A stretch of 11,043 nucleotides of DNA from Gemmatimonadaceae bacterium (GCA_025357975.1 JANYKY010000056.1:1-11043); one strand, 5' to 3'; positions 1 through 6,956 are shown, numbered from the stretch's first letter. A program made the numbers and translations. The notes: generated by a model not told the origin, from the sequence alone.

Positions 1-2
1 AC

Positions 3-233
3 ATCCTCGACCTCGGGCTCGTTTACGGCATTCACGTTGACGGTGCCAAGGTGAAGATCGACATGACGCTGACGTCGCCCGGGTGTCCGTCGGGTCCCGA
101 GATCATGGGCGATGCCGAGCGTGAGATTAAAACGCTTCCGGGAGTCGAGGAAGTCGTTATGAATCTGGTGTGGGCTCCGTTTTGGACTCCCGAGAAGATG
201 GAGCCGCGGGTGAGGGCGTACCTCGGGTTCTAG
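3..233 (+). CDS. MIP18/DUF59 family iron-sulfur cluster assembly protein (5' end missing)
   Basis: The reading frame is open from the first bases of the window, so the start lies outside it; 76 residues are visible. The protein shows the family signature in order: DLGLVYG near the left edge, then MTLTSPGCP with the conserved cysteine, then LPGVEEVVMNLVWAPFW near the C-terminus. This matches the SufT/PaaD-like DUF59 (MIP18) family, small cytoplasmic proteins that help assemble or insert Fe-S clusters. Members are about 100 residues long, so only about 25-35 residues should be missing. The gene ends 16 bases from the convergent end of the SDR gene, too close for a normal terminator. The family assignment is firm. 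Which pathway it serves (SUF, phenylacetate or other) cannot be told without the upstream neighbours. Confidence 0.88.
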   Translation: MLDLGLVYGIHVDGAKVKIDMTLTSPGCPSGPEIMGDAEREIKTLPGVEEVVMNLVWAPFWTPEKMEPRVRAYLGF

Positions 234-249
234 ATCGGCTCCGGCTGAA

Positions 250-1686
250 TCACAACATCGCGTTCTGCCCGATTCGTCCAATCAATCCGCTGAAGATCAG
301 GCGGTGGATTGGATACAGAGCGTACCAGTAGGTCAGGCCCGCCAGCCCTTTCGGCGCGAAGAACGCGGTTTGTTCGAGGCGAGTCCCGCCATCGTCGAGT
401 GGCGTCAACCGGAATTGAAGCCACGCTTTTCCCGGAACTTTCATCTCGGCCCGCAACCGCAATAGTCTTTCGGGCTCGACGGCTTCCACTCTCCAGAAAT
501 CGAGCGCGTCGCCTACTCGTAGCTTGTCAGGATCACGCCGCCCCCGGCGCATTCCCACCCCGCCAATCAGCCGGTCGCCCAACCCGCGAATCTTCCACGC
601 CCAATCCATGTACAGCCAACCGCGTTTGCCGCCGAGTCCCGTGATCATTTCGAAAACTCGTGCTGGTGGAGCGGTGACCTGGGCCTGCCGGTGCTCCACT
701 ATCATCCCTTCCTGATCCGTGAGGACGACCGGAGTTACATCGCGCTGACTCGTGCACAACGCGTCACTCCACGCGGTCTCCACAGTGCTCGCCTTCAGCT
801 GATCGAGTGCGCGCTCAACCGCCATACGATATCCGGCCGGGCTGATGTTCGGAAATAACTCACGCGCAGATTCGTCCTTGACTATGTTCTCGTTTCTCAA
901 TCCTTCTACCAGTGGCCTCGCAATAGCCGACGGAATCGGCGTCACCAGGTTCACCCATAAAGACGACAGGCGAGGAGTCAGTACGGGAACCGGCAGGAGC
1001 CATCGCTTTAATCCGCGGGCTGCCGCATAGATCGTCATCATCTCACCGTATGTGACCACATCTGCGCCGCCAATTTCGATGATTCGTCCCGTGCTCTCCG
1101 GCACCGTGAGCGTTGCGGCGAGGTAATCGAGCACGTCGCCAATTCCGATCGGCTGCGTTCGCGTGTAGACCCAGCGCGGACATATCATCAACGGCACACG
1201 TTCGGTCAGGTAGCGAATCATCTCGAACGAAACGCTGTTCGATCCGACGATCACGCCGGCGCGAAACTCCGTGACAGGGACGCCGGCCTCGCGCAACGCA
1301 TCGCCAGTCTGTTGTCTCGATCGAAGATGCTCCGAGAGCTCAGCGGATGATTCGGCTAAACCACCGAGATAGACGATACGGCCGACTGCTGCCGCTTTTG
1401 CTGCAGCTCCGAAGTTGCGGGCGGCGGAAATGTCACGCTGCTCGAAATCTGCGCCGGCGCCCATGCTGTGGATGAGATAATAGGCGACTTCCACACCTCG
1501 CATCGCCGTCGTGAGAGTTCCCGGTGCAAGCACATCGCCGGCGACGATTTCAACATCGTCGTGCCATGCCCGGCCTTGCAAACGGGCCGGATCTCGCACG
1601 AGGCAACGAACCTTATGACCCTCCTTCAGCAGGCGAGGCACCAGCCTGCCTCCGATGTAGCCGGTCGCTCCAGTTACGAGTATCAC
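250..1686 (-). CDS. NmrA-like SDR (NAD(P)-binding) protein with C-terminal DUF2867 domain
   Basis: 478 residues. The N-terminus MILVTGATGYIGG is a Rossmann dinucleotide-binding loop (G6, G9, G12). Arg31 after the second strand (CLVRDPARL) suggests NADP(H) preference. This atypical SDR/NmrA-like part runs to about residue 300. From about residue 320 to the end there is a second domain resembling DUF2867 (START-like fold), with motifs such as GLGGKRGWLYMDWAW and LEQTAFFAPKGLAGL. The same two-domain layout is known in uncharacterised YbjT-like oxidoreductases. The substrate is unknown, and the second domain may bind a hydrophobic ligand (inference). The start is GTG at 1684-1686, with the Rossmann strand beginning at residue 2, so no longer start is needed. 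No clear Shine-Dalgarno is visible. It lies 24 bases downstream of the RNase D stop and probably shares its transcript. Confidence 0.9.
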   Translation of the reverse strand: MILVTGATGYIGGRLVPRLLKEGHKVRCLVRDPARLQGRAWHDDVEIVAGDVLAPGTLTTAMRGVEVAYYLIHSMGAGADFEQRDISAARNFGAAAKAAAVGRIVYLGGLAESSAELSEHLRSRQQTGDALREAGVPVTEFRAGVIVGSNSVSFEMIRYLTERVPLMICPRWVYTRTQPIGIGDVLDYLAATLTVPESTGRIIEIGGADVVTYGEMMTIYAAARGLKRWLLPVPVLTPRLSSLWVNLVTPIPSAIARPLVEGLRNENIVKDESARELFPNISPAGYRMAVERALDQLKASTVETAWSDALCTSQRDVTPVVLTDQEGMIVEHRQAQVTAPPARVFEMITGLGGKRGWLYMDWAWKIRGLGDRLIGGVGMRRGRRDPDKLRVGDALDFWRVEAVEPERLLRLRAEMKVPGKAWLQFRLTPLDDGGTRLEQTAFFAPKGLAGLTYWYALYPIHRLIFSGLIGRIGQNAML

Positions 1687-1710
1687 GAGCGCGTAGGATG
1701 CGAGTTGAGT

Positions 1711-2865
1711 CTAACGGAGCAGCTTAGGGTTGAGCGCATTCACAAAATCCTCGCCCATCTCCCCGATCTGCCATTTCCGAAGCCCTTGTATGTCGCTCAA
1801 ATCGTCGATTTTCGCCGGATGCTTCCGGGCGATCGACTCGAGCCGCTCGCGCGAGCACAGAACTCCCGGGTCGAGCGAAAGTCTTGTCGCCGCGGCGTCG
1901 CGAACCGCTTTGAGTTTCGCTACGCGATCGTCGAAATCTTCTTCACGATCCCATTTTGGAGCGCGCGGAAATTTCGGAAGACTCTCCTCCGCGGCTTCGA
2001 GCCCGCGCGCGATCGCTGCAAGCATCGCGGCGGCCCCGCGCTCGAGAACTCCGCGGGGCATTCCCTTCATTGTCGACAATTCACGCGCTGTCCGAGGGGC
2101 TGAGCGCGCGATGTCGAGTAGCACTTCGTTACCCATTACACGGAAGGTCGCGCGGTCGAGTTCTTTCGCGACCGAATCGCGCCACGGAACAAGCTCACGC
2201 AAGAGTGCAAGCTCACGCCGCGTCAAATCGCGAGCGCCCTTGATGCGCAGGAATGCACCCGATCCATCGTCAGCCTCCCACTTCGTGCCCTCGAGCCGCT
2301 GGAATTCCTCCCGCGCCCACTCGGAGCGGCCAAGTTTCTCGAGCTTCGCTTTGAGCATGTCGCGGAGATCCAGCAAATACCGCGTGTCCTGCGCGGCGTA
2401 GTCGAGCATCCCTTGAGTTAGCGGTCGCAGCGACCAGTCGGCGCGCTGGTGTTTCTTGTCCAGCTTTACGTCGAAGAACTGCTCGAGAAGTGCGGCGAGA
2501 CCAAATGCCTTGATGCCGAGAAGCTGGGCTGCGATGCGCGTATCGAAGATGTGATTGACGTTCCAGCCGTAATCCTGATGAAGCAGGCGGAGATCGTAAT
2601 CGGCGTCGTGAAAAACGACTTCAATCTCGTTGTTCTCGAGAATTTCACCGAGCCCTTTGGGCATGCCGATCGGTAACGGGTCGATGATCGCACTGCGGTC
2701 GCGTGTCGAGATCTGCAGCAGGTAAATTCGGTCGATGAACCGGTGAAAGCTCGCTCCCTCGGTGTCGACCGCGATCTCCTTGATTTCCGAGATGTCGGTA
2801 AGAAAATCGTCCGCGGCCTGCTGCGTATCGATGTACAACAGGGGCTCGGATGCCGTTGTGCTCAT
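1711..2865 (-). CDS. rnd: Ribonuclease D (DEDDy 3'-5' exoribonuclease with HRDC domain)
   Basis: 384 residues, close to the E. coli RNase D length of 375. All three exonuclease motifs are intact: Exo I VDTEGASF (D34, E36), Exo II FHDADYDL (D91) and Exo III DYAAQDTRYLL (Y156, D160), which defines the DEDDy class. An HRDC domain follows at about residues 213-295. A second HRDC-like helical segment ends the protein (LSDIQGLRKWQIGEMGEDF). RNase D trims the 3' ends of tRNA precursors and other stable RNAs in the cytoplasm, using two metal ions. The start is ATG at 2863-2865; a GGAAGG directly abuts it, too close for an ideal ribosome site. It is the first gene of a two-gene minus-strand unit and is divergent from the thioesterase across 74 bases. 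Confidence 0.95.
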   Translation of the reverse strand: MSTTASEPLLYIDTQQAADDFLTDISEIKEIAVDTEGASFHRFIDRIYLLQISTRDRSAIIDPLPIGMPKGLGEILENNEIEVVFHDADYDLRLLHQDYGWNVNHIFDTRIAAQLLGIKAFGLAALLEQFFDVKLDKKHQRADWSLRPLTQGMLDYAAQDTRYLLDLRDMLKAKLEKLGRSEWAREEFQRLEGTKWEADDGSGAFLRIKGARDLTRRELALLRELVPWRDSVAKELDRATFRVMGNEVLLDIARSAPRTARELSTMKGMPRGVLERGAAAMLAAIARGLEAAEESLPKFPRAPKWDREEDFDDRVAKLKAVRDAAATRLSLDPGVLCSRERLESIARKHPAKIDDLSDIQGLRKWQIGEMGEDFVNALNPKLLR

Positions 2866-2939
2866 CCTTCCAATCTAGCGAGTCGGGTTTGAGCCCGGCG
2901 AGAGGGCTGGGAGACGTCCTTTTTGATTAACTTTTCCGA

Positions 2940-3344
2940 ATGTCTGACGAGCTGAAGATCCATATCTACCCAGGCGACTGCGATTCGGCCGGCCACGTGA
3001 ATCACGCCATCATGTTGACGCTGCTTGAGCGCGCGCGCTGGGCGGCTCTGGAGAAGCGGTTGTCATTCGGCGATTACATCACGCGGGCTCAATGGGCGGT
3101 TGTTCGGCACGTCGAGGCGACCTATAACACTCCCGCCCTGCCAGGCGACGATTTCAATATCCGAACAGGTTTGCTGACCATTGGCACAACGAGCTTTACC
3201 GTGCGGCAGGCCGCGCGAAACCAGCGTGGGGACATTGTTTGCGAAGCGAAGATCGTCTATGTAACTCTCGGTAAGGATGGCCGGCCGATGCCAGTGCCCG
3301 AACAATGGCGCGACATTTTTTCGCGGTGGGAAGACAAGGAGTGA
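2940..3344 (+). CDS. Acyl-CoA thioesterase, 4HBT hotdog-fold family
   Basis: 134 residues, the normal size of a single hotdog domain. The N-terminal motif DCDSAGHVNHA (residues 13-23) followed by LTLLERARW matches the 4HBT signature, with Asp15 at the catalytic aspartate position of YbgC/FadM-type enzymes. These hydrolyse acyl-CoA (or acyl-ACP) to the free acid in the cytoplasm. The remaining sequence (VRHVEATYNTPALPGDDFNIRT, FTVRQAARNQRGDIVCEAKIVYVTL) fits the central strands of the fold. The substrate chain length cannot be read from the sequence. The start is ATG at 2940, and no Shine-Dalgarno is evident in the AT-rich leader. Its end overlaps the methyltransferase gene, so the two are probably co-translated. 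Confidence 0.9.
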   Translation: MSDELKIHIYPGDCDSAGHVNHAIMLTLLERARWAALEKRLSFGDYITRAQWAVVRHVEATYNTPALPGDDFNIRTGLLTIGTTSFTVRQAARNQRGDIVCEAKIVYVTLGKDGRPMPVPEQWRDIFSRWEDKE

Positions 3345-3982
3345 CACTCTCAACGCGCCCGGCTGAACAAACCCCGGCGGAGGAGATTCAAGGCCTGAGT
3401 GCTGCCGAGATGACGCCTTCGGCGCGCATCGGCTCGGTGCTGTTCAAGAATCGCGGCTGGCTTCCGGTTCTATTCCTCGGCGTCCCGATTCTTGCGCATG
3501 GCACTACTTCCCCCAATCGATGGGTAGTCGGCGCATTCCTCATCGCCTTGGGCGAAGCGTTCCGCCTGGCGGGAGTTGCTGCCGCGGGGACGACGACGAG
3601 GCGCCGCTCCCGTACCGTCCACAGGTTGGTCACCTACGGTGTTTTTTCCTGGAGCCGAAATCCGCTTTACAACGGAAATTTCCTGGTGTGGATCGGGTTT
3701 GTAGTAATCTCGGGAGTGATGTGGTTCCTCCCGATTGCGGTGCTGCTGTTCGGGACTGAATACAGCTTTATCGTGAGGTACGAGGAGGGTGTTCTCGAGT
3801 CCACGTTCGGGCGGGTTTATCTCGAATACAAGAATTGTGTCCCGAGGTGGCTGCCGGTGAAGCCGCATGAGCCGGAGAGAGGAGAGTACGATTGGCCCGG
3901 TGCGTGGAAGTCGGAGCTATCGACTTTTCTGCAGTATGCGGTGCTGATCGTCGTATTCGTCGTCAAGGACAGATTCTTTTAG
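3341..3982 (+). CDS. Membrane methyltransferase of the isoprenylcysteine carboxyl / phospholipid methyltransferase type
   Basis: 213 residues from the GTG at 3341, which overlaps the thioesterase stop as GTGA. An in-frame ATG at 3305 would add 12 residues; neither start has a well-spaced Shine-Dalgarno. About four to five membrane segments are visible, at about 41-53, 61-82, 112-145 (probably two) and 195-208. The C-terminal half carries the ICMT/PEMT-like pattern RNPLY (106-110), then YEEGVLESTFGRVYLEYK, then VPRW (167-170). These are the residues that shape the S-adenosylmethionine site in this superfamily. The acceptor is unknown: a lipid, an isoprenoid or a small hydrophobic molecule. Pairing with a thioesterase hints at lipid metabolism, but that is inference. 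The family is well supported and the substrate is not. Confidence 0.87.
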   Translation: MTLSTRPAEQTPAEEIQGLSAAEMTPSARIGSVLFKNRGWLPVLFLGVPILAHGTTSPNRWVVGAFLIALGEAFRLAGVAAAGTTTRRRSRTVHRLVTYGVFSWSRNPLYNGNFLVWIGFVVISGVMWFLPIAVLLFGTEYSFIVRYEEGVLESTFGRVYLEYKNCVPRWLPVKPHEPERGEYDWPGAWKSELSTFLQYAVLIVVFVVKDRFF

Positions 3983-3986
3983 GACT

Positions 3987-4061
3987 GTAGACGCAAAACT
4001 CGCCACCGTTAACTGAAGGTGAGCGAGTTTTCAGTCGATCAGGGGCGAGTTTTGGGTCTAC
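3987..4061. repeat. Long imperfect inverted repeat competing with the terminator hairpin
   Basis: GTAGACGCAAAACTCGCC (3987-4004) is the reverse complement of GGCGAGTTTTGGGTCTAC (4044-4061) at 17 of 18 positions. The left arm shares bases with the shorter hairpin at 3995-4031, so the two folds exclude each other in one transcript. The arrangement may simply be a duplicated terminator arm. Confidence 0.7.
3995..4031. terminator. Probable bidirectional terminator hairpin between convergent genes
   Basis: AAAACTCGC-CACC at 3995-4007 pairs with GGTG-A-GCGAGTTTT at 4018-4031, leaving one bulged base and a 10-base loop. The stem is flanked by A-rich sequence on the left and T-rich on the right, so it can act as an intrinsic terminator in both directions. 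It sits 13 bases after the methyltransferase stop and about 60 bases from the ferredoxin stop on the other strand, where such a signal is expected. The left arm can also pair with a second target at 4044-4061. Confidence 0.65.
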
Positions 4062-4086
4062 GGTTTTTCAGTCGTCGGTCTACGGT
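4055..4086. repeat. Short direct repeat GGTCTACGGT
   Basis: GGTCTACGGT occurs at 4055-4064 and again at 4077-4086, 22 bases apart. A related GTAGAC lies at 3987-3992 in opposite orientation. The repeats fill the spacer just after the ferredoxin stop codon. No function is evident; they look like simple intergenic repeat sequence. Confidence 0.6.
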
Positions 4087-4091
4087 CTTGA

Positions 4092-4355
4092 TTACCGGTT
4101 GGGCTTCCCCGGCGGATCAGCACTCTTGAATACATCCTTGTTGATCTGCACGTACTGAATCATGTTCGCCGGAACATCCTCCTCCGGAAAGATCGCCGTC
4201 ACCGGGCACTCGGGTTCGCACGCTCCGCAGTCGATGCACTCATCAGGATGGATATAGAGCTGTTCAGGCCCTTCGTAGATGCAATCCACGGGACAGACAT
4301 CTACACACGCTCTATCCTTCGTGTCCTTGCAGGCTTCGGTGATGATGTAGGGCAT
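4092..4355 (-). CDS. 7Fe ferredoxin ([3Fe-4S][4Fe-4S])
   Basis: 87 residues starting MPYIITEACKDTKD, the standard start of this family. The cysteine layout matches the Azotobacter FdI-type seven-iron ferredoxins: C9, C17, C21 and C50 for the 3Fe-4S cluster; C25, C40, C43 and C46 for the 4Fe-4S cluster. Motifs seen are CVDVCPVDC and CIDCGACEPECP. It is a soluble low-potential electron carrier. The frame stays open 21 codons upstream to 4418, but that extension lacks family similarity, so the ATG at 4353-4355 was chosen. No strong Shine-Dalgarno is visible. It lies 72 bases downstream of the small tail-anchored gene on the same strand and could share its transcript. Its redox partner is not in the window. 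Confidence 0.93.
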   Translation of the reverse strand: MPYIITEACKDTKDRACVDVCPVDCIYEGPEQLYIHPDECIDCGACEPECPVTAIFPEEDVPANMIQYVQINKDVFKSADPPGKPNR

Positions 4356-4427
4356 TTCTGGGGCTCGGGAAGTGCTGAAACGGTATGCGAAAAATAGACC
4401 GGGCAGGATGAATATCAACCGCCGGCA

Positions 4428-4739
4428 CTAGCGGAACATAGTCATCGCATAGAACCCGATGATGCCCGCGAGCGCGGCGACCACCAGGGCGATGATGACT
4501 GTCCGGCGCCGCCTCGCCCGAACGGCCTGCCATACCTCTTCGTCGAAATAAAAGAGACCAGGCTCCGACTCGTGAAGGACCGCGCGCCTGATCATCCGCC
4601 GCACAGTGAAATTGTCTGCTAGTCCGACGTCCGCCAGCGACCGGGCGTCGATCGCCCGGAGTGCGCCAGCCTTGTGAAAGTCGTCCCGGACTTCCTCTTC
4701 CCTGCGTCGCATGATCGCGACCGCAACCGCTGCTCCCAA
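4428..4739 (-). CDS. Small hypothetical tail-anchored membrane protein
   Basis: 103 residues; no named family recognised. A charged N-terminal part (residues 11-78, rich in Arg, Glu and Asp) is followed by one hydrophobic helix at about 81-100 (VIIALVVAALAGIIGFYAM) and only three more residues. This suggests a tail-anchored protein with its body in the cytoplasm, preceded by an RARRRR stop-transfer-like cluster. The start is TTG at 4737-4739, supported by GGGGAG five bases upstream. The alternative in-frame ATG at 4710-4712 (MRRREEEV) has no comparable ribosome site. The gene is divergent from the lipoprotein across 159 bases and lies upstream of the ferredoxin on the same strand. Function unknown. 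Confidence 0.75.
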   Translation of the reverse strand: MGAAVAVAIMRRREEEVRDDFHKAGALRAIDARSLADVGLADNFTVRRMIRRAVLHESEPGLFYFDEEVWQAVRARRRRTVIIALVVAALAGIIGFYAMTMFR

Positions 4740-4898
4740 TCGGTCTCCCCTGAAGTGCCCTAACCAAGATATCCGCCGCCCTAAAACCCGCTAGTAAACT
4801 TGTGCGCTTTTCGGGTGTATGGAACGGATCAGGCAATATCGGAAGTGGCGCCAGGAGGGCGTCCCCGCAACGCCGGCATAAATCGGAGACTTAAAAAC

Positions 4899-5309
4899 AT
4901 GAAAAAGTTCTGGACTTTGGGCGTCGCCCTGGCGTCCGTGTTGGTTCTTTCAAGCTGCAGCACGATCGACAACCTGACGGGCAACATCACCGGCGATTAT
5001 CAGCTTCGGCAGATCAACGGCACTACTCCGCCCGCGCTCATTTATTCGGAGCCGGGATACACTGAGGAAGTGTTGAGCGCGACGTTCACGCTCAACAATG
5101 ACGGGAGCTACACCGACGCTGCGATCATTCGCGAGACGACAAACGGCCGAAGTTTCACGAGCAGCAGCACAAGCTACGGCTACTACGATCAGTACAACGG
5201 TGACATCACGTTCACCGAGCAGGGCGGGCGGCAATACTTTGGAACTGCGTCGAGCGGTCGCCTCGACATTCAGGATCAGGGTTTGACCATGACCTACACC
5301 CGGCTCTAG
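4899..5309 (+). CDS. Small secreted lipoprotein of unknown function
   Basis: 136 residues. The N-terminus has a classic lipoprotein signal: MKK, a hydrophobic stretch (LGVALASVLVL) and the lipobox LSSC with Cys20 as the lipidation site. The mature part is polar, rich in Thr, Ser, Tyr and Gly, with alternating patterns that suggest a small beta-barrel or lipocalin-like fold (ATFTLNNDGSYTDAAI, GDITFTEQGG, LDIQDQGLTMTYTRL); the fold is inference. The start is ATG at 4899 with GGAGA nine bases upstream. An upstream in-frame start at 4800 would bury the signal peptide and was rejected. The stop TAG at 5307-5309 lies within the same CTAG that ends the convergent TetR gene. No named family recognised. 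Confidence 0.85.
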   Translation: MKKFWTLGVALASVLVLSSCSTIDNLTGNITGDYQLRQINGTTPPALIYSEPGYTEEVLSATFTLNNDGSYTDAAIIRETTNGRSFTSSSTSYGYYDQYNGDITFTEQGGRQYFGTASSGRLDIQDQGLTMTYTRL

Positions 5310-5977
5310 TTCCCGGTGGCGACCGGAACGTCTGTCTCCGGTCCCGTCGCGGCTGTTTCCGCAGGGGATGACGTAGCGCCGGCCAGCTCGAGGCGATAGG
5401 GTGTGAGGAGGATGTCGAGGCTGCGCCTGAGCCGATCCTGCTGACTCAGCATGCGGATAATCGTCCACATCATGAGCGCGCCCCAGGTCAGCCCGTGGAT
5501 CGTCTCTGCAAGGTGCTGCGTGTCCAGCGCTTCGTCGGTTAACTCCCCGCCCGCGACCGCCGCGTCAAGCATCGTCTTGTATCCGGCAATCGCATTGTTC
5601 GCGCTTTCTGCCGCGACCTTCCGGAATTCGGGATCGCTCATCTCCATCATCAGGAACGCAAAGCCGTTGGACAGAGTTTCCGGATTGTCGACCGCCCGAA
5701 ATCGGTCCAGCACCGCGGCGTACAGTGTGGCTATTGGAGATTCCCCCGTCTTGATCGCTTCTGCAAATCTGTCATCCGTGCGGATGACACTTTGTTGAAG
5801 CATCGCGAGAAGAAGGGATCTCTTCGACCCGAACCTCTGGACGAGGGTTGCGGCAGACAGTCCCACTTCCTGTCCGATGTCTGCGAGAGTGAAGCGATCC
5901 GGGCCGGTGCGACGAACGACTTCATAGGCGGCCTCGAGAATTGCGGAGTCGGAAAGGCGGCGGGGGCGTGGGGACAT
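5306..5977 (-). CDS. TetR/AcrR family transcriptional regulator
   Basis: 223 residues from the ATG at 5975-5977. The N-terminal helix-turn-helix is typical: LSDSAILEAAYEVVRRTG, then FTLADIGQEVGLSAATLVQRFGSKRSLLLAML (about 29-60). The remaining helical part would bind the ligand and form the dimer. The last 25 residues are low-complexity and rich in Ala, Thr and Pro. A TTG start at 6062-6064 would overlap the YhbY stop as TTGA and add 29 residues with no TetR similarity, so the shorter form is preferred. The gene is last in the M23-YhbY-TetR direction, 83 bases after YhbY. It ends on the same CTAG as the convergent lipoprotein gene, sharing four bases. The target genes and ligand are unknown. 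Confidence 0.92.
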   Translation of the reverse strand: MSPRPRRLSDSAILEAAYEVVRRTGPDRFTLADIGQEVGLSAATLVQRFGSKRSLLLAMLQQSVIRTDDRFAEAIKTGESPIATLYAAVLDRFRAVDNPETLSNGFAFLMMEMSDPEFRKVAAESANNAIAGYKTMLDAAVAGGELTDEALDTQHLAETIHGLTWGALMMWTIIRMLSQQDRLRRSLDILLTPYRLELAGATSSPAETAATGPETDVPVATGN

Positions 5978-6060
5978 GTAGGTTCTTGAATAGGGGTTCA
6001 CCAACGATACGCAATCCGCGGGATGGCCGTTGAAACTGAGTTGAGCCGCGACTGAAAGGT

Positions 6061-6366
6061 TCAACGGCGCCAGGGAGGCAGGTCACCTTTTGTTTTCCTG
6101 AGATCCGGGTTCTCTCTATAGAAGGTCGCTGTGTGTCCGATCACCTGGATCACTTCCGACGTCGTCGCCGCAGCAAGCTGTCCCGCGGCATCCTTTGCTT
6201 TGAGGTCGGCTCCTTTGCCGAGCTTCACCTTGACGAGCTCGTGGGTGCGAAGTGCGTCGTCAAGTGACGCGATCAGCGACGGCGAAATACCGTGCTGTCC
6301 GACGTGAACAGCTGGACTCAAGTGATGTGCTTCGGCGCGAAAAACTGCGCGGTCGCTTCCTTTCAT
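6061..6366 (-). CDS. yhbY: YhbY family RNA-binding protein (CRM domain)
   Basis: 101 residues, close to E. coli YhbY (97). The single CRS1/YhbY (CRM) domain is clear: LSPAVHVGQHGISPSLIASL with the GxxG loop GQHG at 23-26, then LRTHELVKVKLG and EVIQVIGHTATFYR. Proteins of this family bind RNA and are linked to 50S ribosome subunit assembly. The start is ATG at 6364-6366, with AGGAAAGG about seven bases upstream. A longer frame to 6426 was rejected because that Shine-Dalgarno decides the start. The ATG overlaps the stop of the M23 peptidase gene as ATGA, which suggests translational coupling, although the two functions are not obviously related. Confidence 0.92.
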   Translation of the reverse strand: MKGSDRAVFRAEAHHLSPAVHVGQHGISPSLIASLDDALRTHELVKVKLGKGADLKAKDAAGQLAAATTSEVIQVIGHTATFYRENPDLRKTKGDLPPWRR

Positions 6367-6956
6367 TCGCGTGCCTTTCCTGTTCGAGTCATGAAGAGCC
6401 GGACGTCCACGGGTGCGCCGTTCCACCAGTCGTGTTGTCCGGGATTGAGCCGCATCGCCTGGAAATGCAGATGGGGTGTGTCCGGTGGAGCATTTCCAGT
6501 AGTGCCAACATAACCGATGACGGTTCCCGCTTCGACCTTCAGCCCCGATGTCACCTGGTCTGAATATCGATCGAGATGGGCGTAGTAGTAGGCGTATCTC
6601 TTGTCGTCGTCGACGAGATATGCGGTAATACCACCGAGTGGAGAAGTGGACAGGCGCACGACCGTGCCGGAGATCGCCGCGATGACGGGAGTGCCGCGTG
6701 CAGCGAGAATGTCAGTCGCGCGGTGAGTGCGTCCGCCGTCGCGTGCTTCGTTGAATGTGTCTCGCAGGTCTTTCGGTTGGACACCGTCGACCGGCACCAT
6801 GAGCTGGTGATCGAGAAAATAAGTCTCGTCCTCGTTTGTTACGGACGGGTGAACGAATTCTCCACCGCGGTCAGGAACAAGAATTACTTGCGGCTGCTGC
6901 GTTGAGCAGGCGGTCGCGATCGCGAGCATCACTATTGTTGTGGACTTCGATCTCAT
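6363..6956 (-). CDS. M23 family metallopeptidase, probable lipoprotein (LytM-like)
   Basis: 197 residues from the ATG at 6954-6956. The N-terminus (MRSKSTTIVMLAIATAC) is a short signal sequence ending in Cys17, a plausible though imperfect lipobox. The catalytic part has all M23 zinc ligands: H78 and D82 in THRATD (HxxxD), H127 in YYYAHL, and H162/H164 in PHLHF. Core motifs such as GTPVIAAISGTVV and AGTVIGYVGTTGNAPP are also present. M23 enzymes cut peptidoglycan cross-bridges or, in some lineages, regulate amidases. The intact zinc site suggests real activity. An in-frame ATG at 6984-6986 would add ten residues and cannot be excluded. The frame is open further up to 7103, but only because it reads into the repeat array. 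Its end overlaps yhbY by four bases. Confidence 0.92.
   Translation of the reverse strand: MRSKSTTIVMLAIATACSTQQPQVILVPDRGGEFVHPSVTNEDETYFLDHQLMVPVDGVQPKDLRDTFNEARDGGRTHRATDILAARGTPVIAAISGTVVRLSTSPLGGITAYLVDDDKRYAYYYAHLDRYSDQVTSGLKVEAGTVIGYVGTTGNAPPDTPHLHFQAMRLNPGQHDWWNGAPVDVRLFMTRTGKARE

Noticed and set aside
1468..2401. Plus-strand frames over the SDR start and RNase D
   Set aside because: Translations are low-complexity Arg/Ser-rich and antisense to conserved RNase D motifs.
2866..2939. Divergent promoters between RNase D and the thioesterase
   Set aside because: Some AT-rich sequence is present, but no -35/-10 pair on either strand was good enough to report.
4356..4418. 21-codon N-terminal extension of the ferredoxin
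   Set aside because: The family starts at MPYIITEAC; the extension shows no similarity to it.
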